Assembly (NCBI GenBank): GCA_026120185.1 | Contig: JANUWF010001661.1 | Location: 1,355,501 to 1,419,500, forward strand | Source: Voacanga thouarsii | Taxonomy: Eukaryota > Streptophyta > Magnoliopsida > Gentianales > Apocynaceae | Reading direction: 5' to 3' | DNA length: 64,000 bases | Shown here: positions 35,234 to 46,588 of the stretch, in pieces | How the letters are laid out: each line of letters starts with the position of its first letter | Position numbering within the stretch: position 1 is the first letter of the stretch | The notes under the pieces: generated by a model | Told to the model about the DNA's origin: nothing | Databases searched by the model: none | Seen by the model: only the letters and a program-made list of their open reading frames with translations | Program-made: the position numbers and the translations under genes

Positions 35234-36117
35234 CTACTCGCCGCTAAAGTCAGCAGAGGCATCTGGATCGTCAGAGGCTGGTTCTACGAGCCACCCCACG
35301 AAGCTATCGGGTTTCCCCACATAATCCCTCGCAAAACTTGCATTCTCACTTGGCTGGCCTAAATCACCCCCATTGCCCCTCTTAGCTCTCATAGCTGCCT
35401 TATAAAACTCATCCAAAGCTAATCTAATCGCACCCTTAGGTGCAGGCCTCTCGTCTTCTGAGTCATACAGGTCAAATAATCCCCTCTCCTTAACTTAGCA
35501 TTTACACCCAGTCCATATCGAAGTCCGCTCCTCTTAGGTATCTCTTCTAGCTTCCCTTTCCCCTTATTTTCCATTCCTAAAGCGGGCTGCCTAAGCTCCC
35601 TTAATGCCGGGGTAACTCCATTCCTCAGCCTATAACCCTCATCATTGGACTCCTTGAGGTCATAGCAAGTAAAAGTCCTAACAAACTCACCTATCTTTGG
35701 GGTTCGAGGAGCCTCTATCGCATCCTCATCCTCCTCCTCTATCCCATCCATCTCTTCCTCACTCTTATCATCACTCTCATCCCCAAACTCAACTACTTCC
35801 CCTTCACTCAGCTCAGCCATCTCCTCATCTCCCTCACCCTCACTAACAAGCTCATCTACCTCATCCTCATCATCCCCATCGTACTCACCTACGCCCCTAT
35901 CAACCTCCATCTCTGCCTCAACAACCGGGTCATCTAGCATAGGCGGCTCATGCTCCATCTCAACCTCACTCAAAAACCAACCTCCCTCAGGCTCTGACTC
36001 CGAATTAGATGAGGGTGGATCTGCTATAGGTAATGGGGAACGTGGGTTCCCGTAACCAGCGGGCCAGTCTCTGAAAGCCGATGAAACTCTTTTGACCATC
36101 CTATAAACAAAATGCAA
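35234..36117 (-). CDS. R14 ORF1: acidic protein of unknown function between primer site and gag
   Basis: An uninterrupted 232-codon frame runs from 36117 to 35419. I do not recognise it. Its middle is strongly acidic, with long Glu/Asp runs such as EEMDGIEEEDEDAIE. It is followed by APRTPKIGEFVRTFTCYDL and a basic, Gly-rich end (KRSGLRYGLGVNAKLRRGD). Near 35490 the neighbouring frame takes over (ERGLFDLYDSEDERPAPKGA, then LALDEFYKAAMRAKRG) and is open to 35234. The original protein was therefore probably about 295 residues and carries one frameshift here. No zinc knuckle, membrane segment or catalytic motif is visible. The position, about 70 bp after the primer site, makes it the first product of the transcript. 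The start may instead be the Met eight codons in (MVKRVSSAF). Confidence 0.6.
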
Positions 36118-36186
36118 GGATTAGCACTAGATCAAAATACTTAAGGAAATAAAAATCTAGAAAATCAACTGATTGCCTAAACCTAG

Positions 36187-36198
36187 GTTCTGATACTA
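36187..36198 (-). other. R14 primer binding site
   Basis: On the minus strand AGTATCAGAACC follows the 5' LTR end after two bases. It matches the tRNA-iMet type site TGGTATCAGAGCC in most positions. Confidence 0.75.
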
Positions 36199-38581
36199 CT
36201 TGTAACACCCCGCTACCTAGGCCCGCCAGGGCCGGGGATGTCGCCCCTTCTAAAGGACAAGGGGTCTTTATAACTAAGTCACACAAACAAAATAGCGGAA
36301 TAAAAATAATACTTTAACTTAAAATTTATTAAAACCCAGAATGAATCTAAGAATTCTCAAAAGAAAAACAAATCCATAAATAAAATCATCCACTCTCAAC
36401 TCCCCAAAGCAATACATAAAAATAAAAGACAACATTCTCTTCCAAGGCAGATAACACTAGCTACTCATCCTCACAGAAGGATCGACCTGAAATCATAGTA
36501 AAAAGGTGATGAGACAAAAATTTCAGTAAGTCCGTGTGTGCTTTAGGTGTTCAGAAAAAACAGTTCGTGGATGCAAAGTGTGAAATCTTTATAAGAGAAA
36601 TATTGGCAAGCAATAAACATTAGTCAAAAGCAAGAGTGGTGTTTTGGCTTTTCCAAGGATACATAATCAAAGGTGCACAATAAAATCAATCACTCAAAAA
36701 GGGTGGTCATGGATTATCAGATGTTGGGCCCCATAACTGGATGGTCAGCATGCCACACATTGTGCATATCGCCGGTCAAAATGCCACACTTTGTGCAGAT
36801 GACAAAAGTAGGTGATCGGCCTACTGGGCAAGATACTCCTCCTTCTCTATACCTAAACAACAACCGGGTGTCTATTCCGGTATAACACAGTCACTTGACT
36901 GAAATAAAAATAGCTAGCTCGGACCGGCATGACTAAGTAGTACTGACGTATCTCTAAGTTGAGCTTATCTTCTGGAGGTGGCCTCCTGCCAGAAGACTCA
37001 CTCTTGCTCTTCAAAACTAGTACTACTAGCCTACCCTTATTGAGTACTCAACGTAACGTATCCCACTTGGGAAAAATGAACAAAACATAGTTCAACTTGA
37101 AAATGGCAATTAAGGTTTTCCAAAGTTTGGGACAAAACTAGTTTTAGAAAGAATTTTAGGTTTTGAGTAAAACCGCCCCTTGATTTACAAATAATTTATT
37201 TGTCCAAAATGAGAATGGAAATAATCCCCAATTGCCATTACAAAAATGAGTGATCATGCACTCTACATTTGACTTGCCATAAAAAAAATTATTTTTCATC
37301 AAACAGGTTTTATGCAGGAGCTTACCTGATCCTTACTCACAACAAAGCTCTCCAACAGCTGACCTAACCCCACATGAGCAAATACAAACCACAATCAAAC
37401 TCAAGCCAAAATCCACTTTCTTAATTTAAAACAACTCAACTTACTACTACCATGATCCCAGTGTCCCAAGCTTTAAGGCCAAACAATAAATAAATAGGTT
37501 TATAAGCTAAGCCTAATTTGATATTTAAAATAATTAATGTTTTGGGAAATACGGACTAATAAGTTGAAGGTTTAAATCTTGCTAAGAAAGATTTAGAGTT
37601 TATTTGATGAAGAGTCCTAGGTGGAATTAGGTAAAATAACGATTTATTAATAATTTAGTTGTTAGAAAATAATTGATAACTAAAATTAGTTGAAAATAAA
37701 TTTAATGAGTCTTGCTTGAAAGATAATAAATAAATTTTTAATAGGTTTTGATTAAAAGATAATAATTAAAATTTTAGTAATAAATATTTAACTAATTATG
37801 ATTATTTCCGTAAAAGGCTTTATTTGATATTATCATTTTATATATAATATCTATATATTTTATTTTTCTAGCAAAAGCTATTATTTTTTTGACTAAAATA
37901 TCCTTATTATATATAATAATCCAAATTTACCCCTTCTAGGGTTTTTTTTGGAAATTACTAGTAAAATCACATTATGAAATATTTTATTCATGTAATAACA
38001 ATTAGCTTAGGGACAACTAGATCATGATCATCCTTCTATGGCTAACCACAATCAGGGACACATACAATCCTTCAATTCATCAAATCATCCAAATCATGCA
38101 TATAAGCATAGATCTAATGATATCAAGACATGATCTAACCTTTTCTAGCATAAATATGATCACGGCTTCAATAATCCAACACGCATATAAATCCTATTCA
38201 CCAAAGGTGGCATAATCTCTAGCATACTTTATCACAAACACTGCCTATGGCATGCATCAGGCCTCAAATCATCATACTATCAACCAAGACAATCTGTCCA
38301 TGCATACATCCCATCTCCTTCACAATCATACGTATATTCATGCTTCAACCCCAACAATACATACACAAATCCTATCTTCATCCACCTTCTAACAACATCA
38401 CCCTAAAGACATGAATCTAGGATTTAAAAGAAAGATAGAAGGCACTTACTTGGTTGATGAATGCCTTGAAGGAGTTTAGAATGGATCTCAACTCCTAGAT
38501 GTCTAACTTTGTCCAAGGGAGATGGCGAAAACATGATCATGAGAGGAGAAGCCATCCGGCCAAGAGAAGGGAGGTTCGGCC

Positions 38582-38583
<2 letters not shown>

Positions 38584-38650
<67 letters not shown>
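38584..38650. repeat. (GA)n microsatellite in the R14 5' LTR
   Basis: About 33 GA units, at the position homologous to 31509-31556. Frames reading RERER or LSLSL here are artefacts of the repeat. Confidence 0.97.
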
Positions 38651-38651
<1 letters not shown>

Positions 38652-39172
38652 ATTAGCATGTTTATTCACATATGTTCTCACTAGAGATCAAGATTGGAGA
38701 AGATGAAGTTGTTAGAACAAACTTTACCTTGAAGGTGTTCTTGAACCTTCATAGAATTTTCTGGTTTTGATCCGAAGTAGCAAGTTGATTTGTGGAGTTT
38801 GATGTTAAGAATGGTGTTGATGGACTCATGGCAGTGAGTAGGTCAAATCTGGAGATTTTAGAGAAGGTTTGACGTGGTTTGGAGGGGTATTAGGTGAAAG
38901 GAATGAGTAGGTGTTCTTGGTGTTCTATGTGTTCTTGAAGGTTGAAGAGAGTAGAGAGCTTTTGGATGGAGACTGCCGAAATTCTATAAGGATTAGGGTT
39001 GCCAATTTTCTGTAGGGTTTAAGTAGATGGTTTTTCTGGTTTGGAAGGGAAAAGGAAAGGCTAGTTGTTGGAATCCTTGAAGAATATTTTTATGAAGCAA
39101 ATTTGGAAACTAAATATTCAAGAATATCTTTGATTATGGAAGAGCTCTTGGAAATCTGCCATGGCCGACTGC

Positions 39173-40865
39173 TGTTAGTGTTGTGCCCTTGAAGCAATCA
39201 CTTGTACCATGTATATTGCATATTAAATTAATAAGAGGCATTCTTTATCTTTCAGTTTGTTTGTTATATCTAAATATGTGTACAAACCGTTAGATAAAGT
39301 CCCTAGTACAACACAGTGTTAATGAAATCATGATAGAGATCATGATGTGAGATTCCTACTATACTATGCAGTGTTTGTACTTAAATAATCCCCAGTCATA
39401 GTATTAATAAGATGGGACATTATTAATACGCCAAGACTGGCACATGTTGTATCTCTTGATTGTATCAAGCGGTGGTTCTCATATCCATGGGTATTGGGAT
39501 ACTCAGGATTAACGTGCGGATGCTTGTTTTGAAACAAGTTCATTGGATGACCTAGCTACGAGATAATCACTTGGATAACTATTTAGTGCCAGTGATAGAA
39601 TCTCATTATAGCAAGTGTGCAAGTATCCTTAGACTTGAGATCTCCAAGGTACTTTGTTTATCGAGCGTTGTACTTTGATTCTAATCTTTGGAGTCTTATC
39701 TAGGACTGCCTATGGGATGGATATTGGGTATAACGTAAAGTAAACGAAAGTAGTTGAGAGGGTCAATAAAGGATTCACCATTCCTAATAGTAGGAGAGTA
39801 TATCTCAAGGCCACTTTTAGAAATCATTACTCATGAAGTCCTTGGCCAAGGCGACCATGTGATGGAAATGGTTCCAATTGATACATATATCGAGTAATGG
39901 ATTTCTTGAACAAGTACTAAAATATTCGGGCCAGAATTAATAATATTCTGGAGGGAGTTGGCACTAATTCCATGCTCTAGACCGAATGAGATATTGTATG
40001 TTGAAAGGAGTTTATTGCACTGATAATTTGCTATTGAAAGGTTCATGTCAAGCCACTTGACTTTCTGGACTTTTGGGTGGTCAAGAGTCATTGCTAGATG
40101 TCGCTCTTGATATACTAAATATGATTTTATTAATTAGAGAATTAATAAATTTAATCCTTTATTTTATTAAGGATTATTAATTCTAATATTGTTAGAATTA
40201 ATTCATATTATGCTACCAATAAAACCAGGAAACTTAATGGGTCACACACAATAAAGGTTTGAAATGCTCAAATATATTATTTGATAATATTGTGGGGTTA
40301 ATTAAGAGAAGGGAATATATTTATAGGTGAATTATAAGTTTGTTATAATTCATGGGACCTAATTGTAATTAAGTAAACTTCAAGGACCAATTTGTTGACA
40401 ATTGGACGTTGATGGACTAAGTTGCAATTTATGGTAATTATAAATCTATAAATATAAGAAAACGGTCTCCTTAGGGTGAGAGACTGACTATTCACGCAAT
40501 AATAGAGAAACCGTTTCTCTGCCTCTCTCTTGATCAAACCCTGGCCGTCTCTCTTCTTGATGAAAACCCTAGCCTCCCGAATTCTACTAGCATAGAATTG
40601 TGAGATTGTGAGCATTCAACCTTGTGTGGATTATCATTAGAGGGAGTTCTTTCTTGGACTTCAGTTGAGCTGCAGTGAACGGTATTGGATAATCTGGATC
40701 GCGCCTGCGTTCTTGTTTCTGAAATTTTTGAATTCCGGCTTCACGAGGTAATAGACGCAATCTTCTCCTTTTTCCCGTTTCTATTGCAAACCTGTGATCC
40801 ATGGTTTGGATTTCTTGTTGTTTTCCGCTGCGCTTAATCTGATTATGCATGATAGAAATCCTACA
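39173..40865 (+). mobile_element. R15: 5' LTR
   Basis: It runs from TGTTAGTGTTGTGCCC to GAAATCCTACA, with a TATA box near 40447-40453. It shares CTTAATGGGTCACACACAATA (40232-40252) with related LTRs. Confidence 0.95.
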
Positions 40866-40866
40866 G

Positions 40867-40879
40867 TGGTATCAGAGAC
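40867..40879 (+). other. R15 primer binding site
   Basis: TGGTATCAGAGAC lies one base after the LTR. It is the tRNA-iMet type site. Confidence 0.93.
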
Positions 40880-42649
40880 AACGGGTTTGTGTTTTAATGG
40901 GATGTTTTATTACTTTGAATTGTTCAAGCATGTAAATTGCATGATTACAGCATGTTAATTGTATGATTATGTCTGCTGGTTTGTATGTAATCGTCTAGGT
41001 TTTGTTTTGAATAATCTGGGTTGCAGAAATTGTTTCTGCGTTGTGGGTTTTATGCTTTTGAAAATATTACAGAATGGTTCTGCGTCTGTGTTCAGGTTTT
41101 GGCTTCAGTTGATGTTCATCCTGTAATTAAGCCTTCCCTTTAACAATTTGGATTGTTAAATTGATTGTGAGAATGATCACAATGGTTTGTTAATAAAGAT
41201 TAACAAAGATCAACGTCAAAAACTGGTTTTGATTGATCTTGGAACGGCCCCGAACTGAACAAAAAAATTTCTAGAAAATCCAAGCCGCACGCGGTGGTTA
41301 CTGTTCGGTTTAAAAAAAAAAAAAGGTTCTGGAATAGAATTTTGAAAGGGAAAATCTCATTTGATGAGAGGTGGTAAAATAAAAATTTTTCCACGGGGGC
41401 GCTGCCTCTCTGACCCCCGCAAGGGGCGTTGCCTCCTTGACCCCCGCCCACTGACCGGCCAGCGGGACCACCGTTATCATTGCGTGATGGGACCCAGAAG
41501 CATTTTCTCAAAATTAGTTTTGAGACAATCAATTTTATTTTTCAAAATAGTGATTTTGAAAATTTAAAATTAATGTATTTTTCTTAAATGTTGATTTTAG
41601 AATTTGTTTTATTTTCCCAAAATACTGATTTTGGAATAATAAAAGTATATGTTTATTTTGTTTAAGCATAGTTAATGACATGGTGGATGGTTATGGACTA
41701 AAATAAATTATATCTGTTCATGCATTTTTTTTACCGCTTTGTTTTAATAAAATAGGGCCTGCGTGTCCTGCCTTCTCTCAAATTCTGATGTAATTCTCTT
41801 CTCATCTAACTCCCCTCGAATGTAACTCGAGGTTTCTCCTTTTAGGAAATTATGTAATTAGAATATATAGGTTAGATTGAGGTAGAATTTTATTTTCAAG
41901 ATTTTGAAAATGGCGTTCAAAATAAGGCGAGATGGTAAGACCCTCTACCTGTATCATGCATGAACACATAGGGTTGACCATATTAATTTCCTTGGTGGCT
42001 CGAGGAAATTAATTTAGAAAGTCCATAACCATGCCACGTAATTGTTTATTACCATGTTTATCAATTTATGCTGCTTATTGATAAATTGCATGCATGCCTA
42101 ACAATGAGACCACTAAAAGGAATAAATCCCTCAAATAATATTAAATCTAATGCCTTTCATTAATATAGTGAGAACGAGAGCTCCTTTTCGAGACCAGGTT
42201 GTTGGGCAAACCCAAGCCTACTTGACATCGAGTATGTTCAAGCTATAGAATTTAAATTCATGTTAATGGGTTGGATTTAACTAATTTCTTTATCCCGGTT
42301 GGGCTAACCCAAGCAGAGGCAAAGTTGGGCTAGTATTTGATACTTTAATGATTAAAAGATGTTAATCACCCAATGATTCAGTAGTTACTTTTTGAAGTAA
42401 TTGGTATTGGATACCTACCACTGAACTTAAGAGTGGCTTGTTGGGCTAACCCAAGGTTATTCTTAAGGAATTTGGATGCTGATCCACTAAGAAAGTTTCC
42501 AACGGGCTTTCCCGAGTCAATAGTGAGGGCTATTGGTTTGAGTAAAATAGTGGAATAATTATGCGTTTAATTAAAGACCGAATTAATTGCATTGCATTTG
42601 CATATACATGTTCTAATAATTCTATCTTTACATCTAGGTTATTTGCATC
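40880..42649 (+). other. R15: 1.77-kb leader with GC-rich block and repeated hairpins
   Basis: No gene is seen. At 41390-41465 a GC-rich stretch holds a near-duplicate (GGGGGCGCTGCCTCTCTGAC, then AGGGGCGTTGCCTCCTTGAC). Three copies of the inverted repeat TTGGGCNAACCCAA lie at 42202-42215, 42299-42312 and 42441-42454. A leader this long could hold signals for packaging or translation. Confidence 0.8.
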
Positions 42650-44389
42650 ATGTCGACAAACCTAAACTTGCGTAGCATCTTGGAAACAAACAAGCTCACT
42701 GAATTAAACTATTTGGACTGGTATAGAAACTTGAGAATCGTTCTCAAGTCGGAAAAGTTGCTCTACGTGCTAGAAGCTCCTATTCCGCCACCTCCAGCTC
42801 AAGATGCTCCTGCTGAAGAGCATGCTGTCCACAAGAAGCACAAAGAAGATAGCGACACAGCATCTTGTATTATGCTGGCGTCAATGTCTCCTGGGCTGCA
42901 AAAACAGCATGAGCATATGGATGCTCAATCAATGATCCTCCATCTTAGAGAGCTATTTGATAAACAAGCTAGAACAGAGAGATATGAGATATCTAAACAA
43001 CTGTTCCGTGCTAAGATGGTTGAGGGTGCTTCAGTGGCCACTCATGGGCTGCAGATGTTGGGCTACATTGAAAAACTTGGGTCTCTTGGGTTCGTAATGG
43101 ATCATGACTTAAGTATTGACTTAATTCTACAATCATTACTAAGTAGTTTTTCGCAGTTTGTGATCAACTACCACATGAATAATGTTGAGACCACAATACC
43201 TGAGCTAATCAATCTGCTTAAAACTGCTGAGTCCTCTATGAAAAAGGATGATAAGGCAATCTTGTTAGTAGGTTCTTCATCTTCTAAGAAAAAGGTTTCT
43301 AAGAAGAAGAAGAAGAACACTCCTACTAAGCCCAAAGGAGGTGTCAAGAAGAAGGAGGCTGCCCCTAAAGGCCTATGTCATCATTGTGGCAAAATGGACC
43401 ATTGGAGGCGTAACTGCAAGACCTACTTGGAGATTGTGAAGGAAAGAAAGGAGAAGGAGAAGCTTGCAAGAACTTCTACTTCTAATCCTGGTATGTTTAT
43501 GATTGAGATTAATACTGCCTTTAATAATGAGATATGGGTATTGGATACCGGTTGTGGATCTCATTTATGCAATAATTTGCAGGGACTAAAGGACAGTAGA
43601 AGGTTAGAGAAAGGTGACGTGGACCTACAAGCTGCAAATGGAGCAAAAGTTGCTGCTCTAGCTGTGGGGACTTATCATCTCAATCTACCTTCTGGATTAG
43701 TTTTAGAACTACAAAACTGTTATTTTGTACCAGTTTTGTTGAAAAATATTATCTCAGTTGCTTGTTTAGACTTATTCGGATTTCATTTAAGTTTTAAGAA
43801 TAAATGTTGTTCTTTCTCATTAAATGATATTCATTATGGTTCTGCAACTTTGATCAATGGTTTATATGTTCTAGACATGTATAATCCAATTCTCAATATA
43901 AGTAAAAAGAAACATAAAAAGGATAACTTAATCTCATCTTACTTATGGCATTGTCGTTTAGGCCATGTAAATGAAAAACGTGTGTCTAAGTTATACAAAT
44001 TAGGTGACTTAGGGTCATTTGATTACGAATCATATGACACATGCGAATCTTGTTTACTTGGAAAAATGGCTAAAACTTCTTTTTCAAGAGAAGGAGAAAG
44101 GGCAAAAGAGTTATTAGAACTCGTACATTCAGATGTATGTGGCCCAATGTCAATACAAGCAAGAGGAGGTTATCAATACTTCATTACCTTTATTGATGAT
44201 TATTCTCGATATGGGTATTTGTATTTGATGAAATACAAATCTGAAGCCTTTGACCGTTTCAAAGACTACAAGAATGAAGTAGAGAAACAACTTGGCAAAA
44301 GTATTAAAGCTCTTAGATCCAATCGAGGAGGTGAATACTTGAGTCAAGAGTTTCTAAGTTATCTAAGAGATAACGGAATATTATCTTAA
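42650..44389 (+). CDS. R15: Gag-protease-integrase (5' part of gag-pol, ends at a premature stop)
   Basis: This 579-codon frame is the longest in the window. The Gag part (about residues 1-270) contains LNYLDWYRNLRIVL near the start and a lysine-rich stretch. Its zinc knuckle begins at residue 243 (CHHCGKMDHWRRNC). The aspartic protease active site is at about residue 299 (WVLDTGCGSHLC). The integrase zinc-binding part follows from about residue 434 (HCRLGHVNEKR, CESCLLGKM). Then comes the catalytic core, with LVHSDVCGPM near residue 494 and LRSNRGGEY, where the usual Asp of LRSDRGGEY is Asn. A TAA at 44387-44389 ends the frame before the catalytic Glu. The start ATG at 42650 fits the family. 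Confidence 0.9.
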   Translation: MSTNLNLRSILETNKLTELNYLDWYRNLRIVLKSEKLLYVLEAPIPPPPAQDAPAEEHAVHKKHKEDSDTASCIMLASMSPGLQKQHEHMDAQSMILHLRELFDKQARTERYEISKQLFRAKMVEGASVATHGLQMLGYIEKLGSLGFVMDHDLSIDLILQSLLSSFSQFVINYHMNNVETTIPELINLLKTAESSMKKDDKAILLVGSSSSKKKVSKKKKKNTPTKPKGGVKKKEAAPKGLCHHCGKMDHWRRNCKTYLEIVKERKEKEKLARTSTSNPGMFMIEINTAFNNEIWVLDTGCGSHLCNNLQGLKDSRRLEKGDVDLQAANGAKVAALAVGTYHLNLPSGLVLELQNCYFVPVLLKNIISVACLDLFGFHLSFKNKCCSFSLNDIHYGSATLINGLYVLDMYNPILNISKKKHKKDNLISSYLWHCRLGHVNEKRVSKLYKLGDLGSFDYESYDTCESCLLGKMAKTSFSREGERAKELLELVHSDVCGPMSIQARGGYQYFITFIDDYSRYGYLYLMKYKSEAFDRFKDYKNEVEKQLGKSIKALRSNRGGEYLSQEFLSYLRDNGILS

Positions 44390-46563
44390 TGGACTCCACC
44401 ATGTACACCTCAATATAACGGTGTATCTGAGAGAAAGAATCGAACCCTACTAGACATAGTAAGGACCATGATGGCTTTTGCAGACCTACCAAAATCGTTT
44501 TGGGGGTACGCAATGGAGATTGCTGTTTACATTTTAAATAGAGTTCCGTAAAAAACGGTTGATACCACTCCTTATGAGTTATTCTTTGGTAAGAGACCAA
44601 AGTTATCTCATTTAAGGATTTGGGGTTGCCCTGTTTTTGTTAAAAAGGTAATGTCAGACAAACTTGAAAGTAAGTCTGACAAATGTTTGTTTGTTGGATA
44701 TCCAAAAGAATCGTTTGGATATTACTTCTTTCTTCCTTCTAAAAATAAAGTTTTTATTTCAAAACATGCTGTCTTCTTAGAGAAGGAGCACATGTTCAAA
44801 GAAGATAGTGGGAGCAAGCTTGAACTTAGTGAAGTTCAAGAAGAGCAAACAAATATTGATCAACCTTCGAACCTATATCTATTCAAATAGATGAACCTTC
44901 TAACACACAGGAGCTTTGTAGGTCAAGTAGGATACGAGTGGCACCTGAGAGATATGGATTTCTCATAAGTGACCATAATGACGTATTGCTCATAGATGAC
45001 AATGAGCCTACTACTTACAAGGATGTTCTGAATAGTTCAGAATCTGACAAATGGCTCGAAGCTATGAAGTCAGAGATGGATTCCATGTATGACAACTAAG
45101 TATGGACTTTGGTTGATCCACCTGAAGGAATCAAGCCTATAGGGTGTAAATGGGTTTTCAAAAAGAAAACTGACATGGATGGTAATGTGGTTACCTATAA
45201 GGCTCACTTGGTAGCAAAAGGTTATCGTCAACGACAAGGTATTGATTATGACGAAACTTTTTCACCAGTTGCGATGTTGAAATCCATAAGAATACTCCTA
45301 GTCATTGCCGCTCATTATGATTATGAGGTATGGCAAATGGATGTGAAAACAGCTTTCCTTAATGGAAACCTGATTGAGGAAGTGTATATGACACAGCCTG
45401 AAGGTTTCATATCCGAAGATGGCACAAAGGTGTGCAAGTTGCAAAGGTCCATTTATGGACTTAAGCAAGCATCTAGGAGTTGGAATATCCGTTTTGATGA
45501 GATAATTAAAGAATTTAGTTTCATTCAAAACATGGATGAACCTTGTGTGTACAAGAAGGCTAGTGGGAGTAAAGTTGTTTTCCTATTGCTTTATATGATA
45601 TATTGCTTATAGGAAATGATGTTTCCACTCTTCAATCAGTGAAGATTTGGTTGTCCAAGATGTTCTCCATGAAAGACCTTGGAGAAGAAACCTATATTCT
45701 GGGAATAAAGATCTATAGAGATAGATCTAGAAGGTTGCTAGGTCTTTCACAGTCTACATACATAGACAAAGTGCTGAAAAGGTTCAGCATGGATCAATCC
45801 AAAAGAGGATTCTTACCTATGACATATGGTAAAAGCTTTTCAAAGTCAATGTCTCCAAAGACACAAGTTGAAAGGGATCACATGAGTAAAATTCCATATA
45901 CTTCAGCAATTGGGTCTATCATGTATGCTATGATATGTACTAGGCCCGATGTATCGTGTGCTCTTAGTTTGACGAGCAGATACCAATCTGATCCTGGAGA
46001 GGGTTACTGGGCAGCTGTAAAGAATATCCTTAAGTACTTACGAATGACTAAGGATGCATTCTTGATATATGGAGATGGTGATTTACAAGTAAGAGGGTAT
46101 ACTGATGCCAGCTTTTAGTCCGATAAGGACGACTTCAAATCACAATCTGGCTACGTATTTACATTAGGTGGTGGGGCAGTTAGTTGGAAGAGCTCCAAAC
46201 AAGAGACTACTGTCGATTCGACTACAGAAGCAGAGTACATAGCAGCTTCTGAAGTAGCTAAAGAAGCAGTATGGATCAAGAAGTTCATTGCTGAACTTGG
46301 AGTAGTGCCCAGCATTGTTCATTCGATACCTTTGTATTGTGACAACAATGGAGCCATTGCACAGGTAAAGGAACCACGATCTCATCAACGATCCAAGCAT
46401 GTATTTAGACGCTATCATCTGATTAGAGAAATCATAGATAGATGAGATGTAAAGATAGAGAGAATTCCCATGGATCAGAACATAGCTGATCCACTCACTA
46501 AAGCGCTTTCCCAGAAGAAACAAGATAAATATGTTGAGTCATTTGGTATTCGATGCATGAATG
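44390..46563 (+). pseudogene. R15: rest of integrase, reverse transcriptase and RNase H, disabled
   Basis: The frame continues from the stop with the end of integrase (SERKNRTLLDIVRT, ELFFGKRPKLSHLRIWGC). Reverse transcriptase follows (GCKWVFKKKTDMDG, QMDVKTAFLNGNLIEEVYM, KLQRSIYGLKQASRSW), then RNase H ([41 protein letters not shown]). Damage includes stops at 44549, 44888, 45097, 46116 and near 46444. A small deletion near 45590 removes the first Asp codon region of YVDD and shifts the frame. It cannot reverse transcribe on its own. Confidence 0.92.
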
Positions 46564-46577
46564 ATTGGCTCTAGTGC

Positions 46578-46586
46578 AAGTGGGAG
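46578..46586 (+). other. R15 polypurine tract
   Basis: AAGTGGGAG lies just before the 3' LTR start TGTTAGTG, the usual place and form in copia elements. Confidence 0.8.
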
Positions 46587-46588
46587 TT

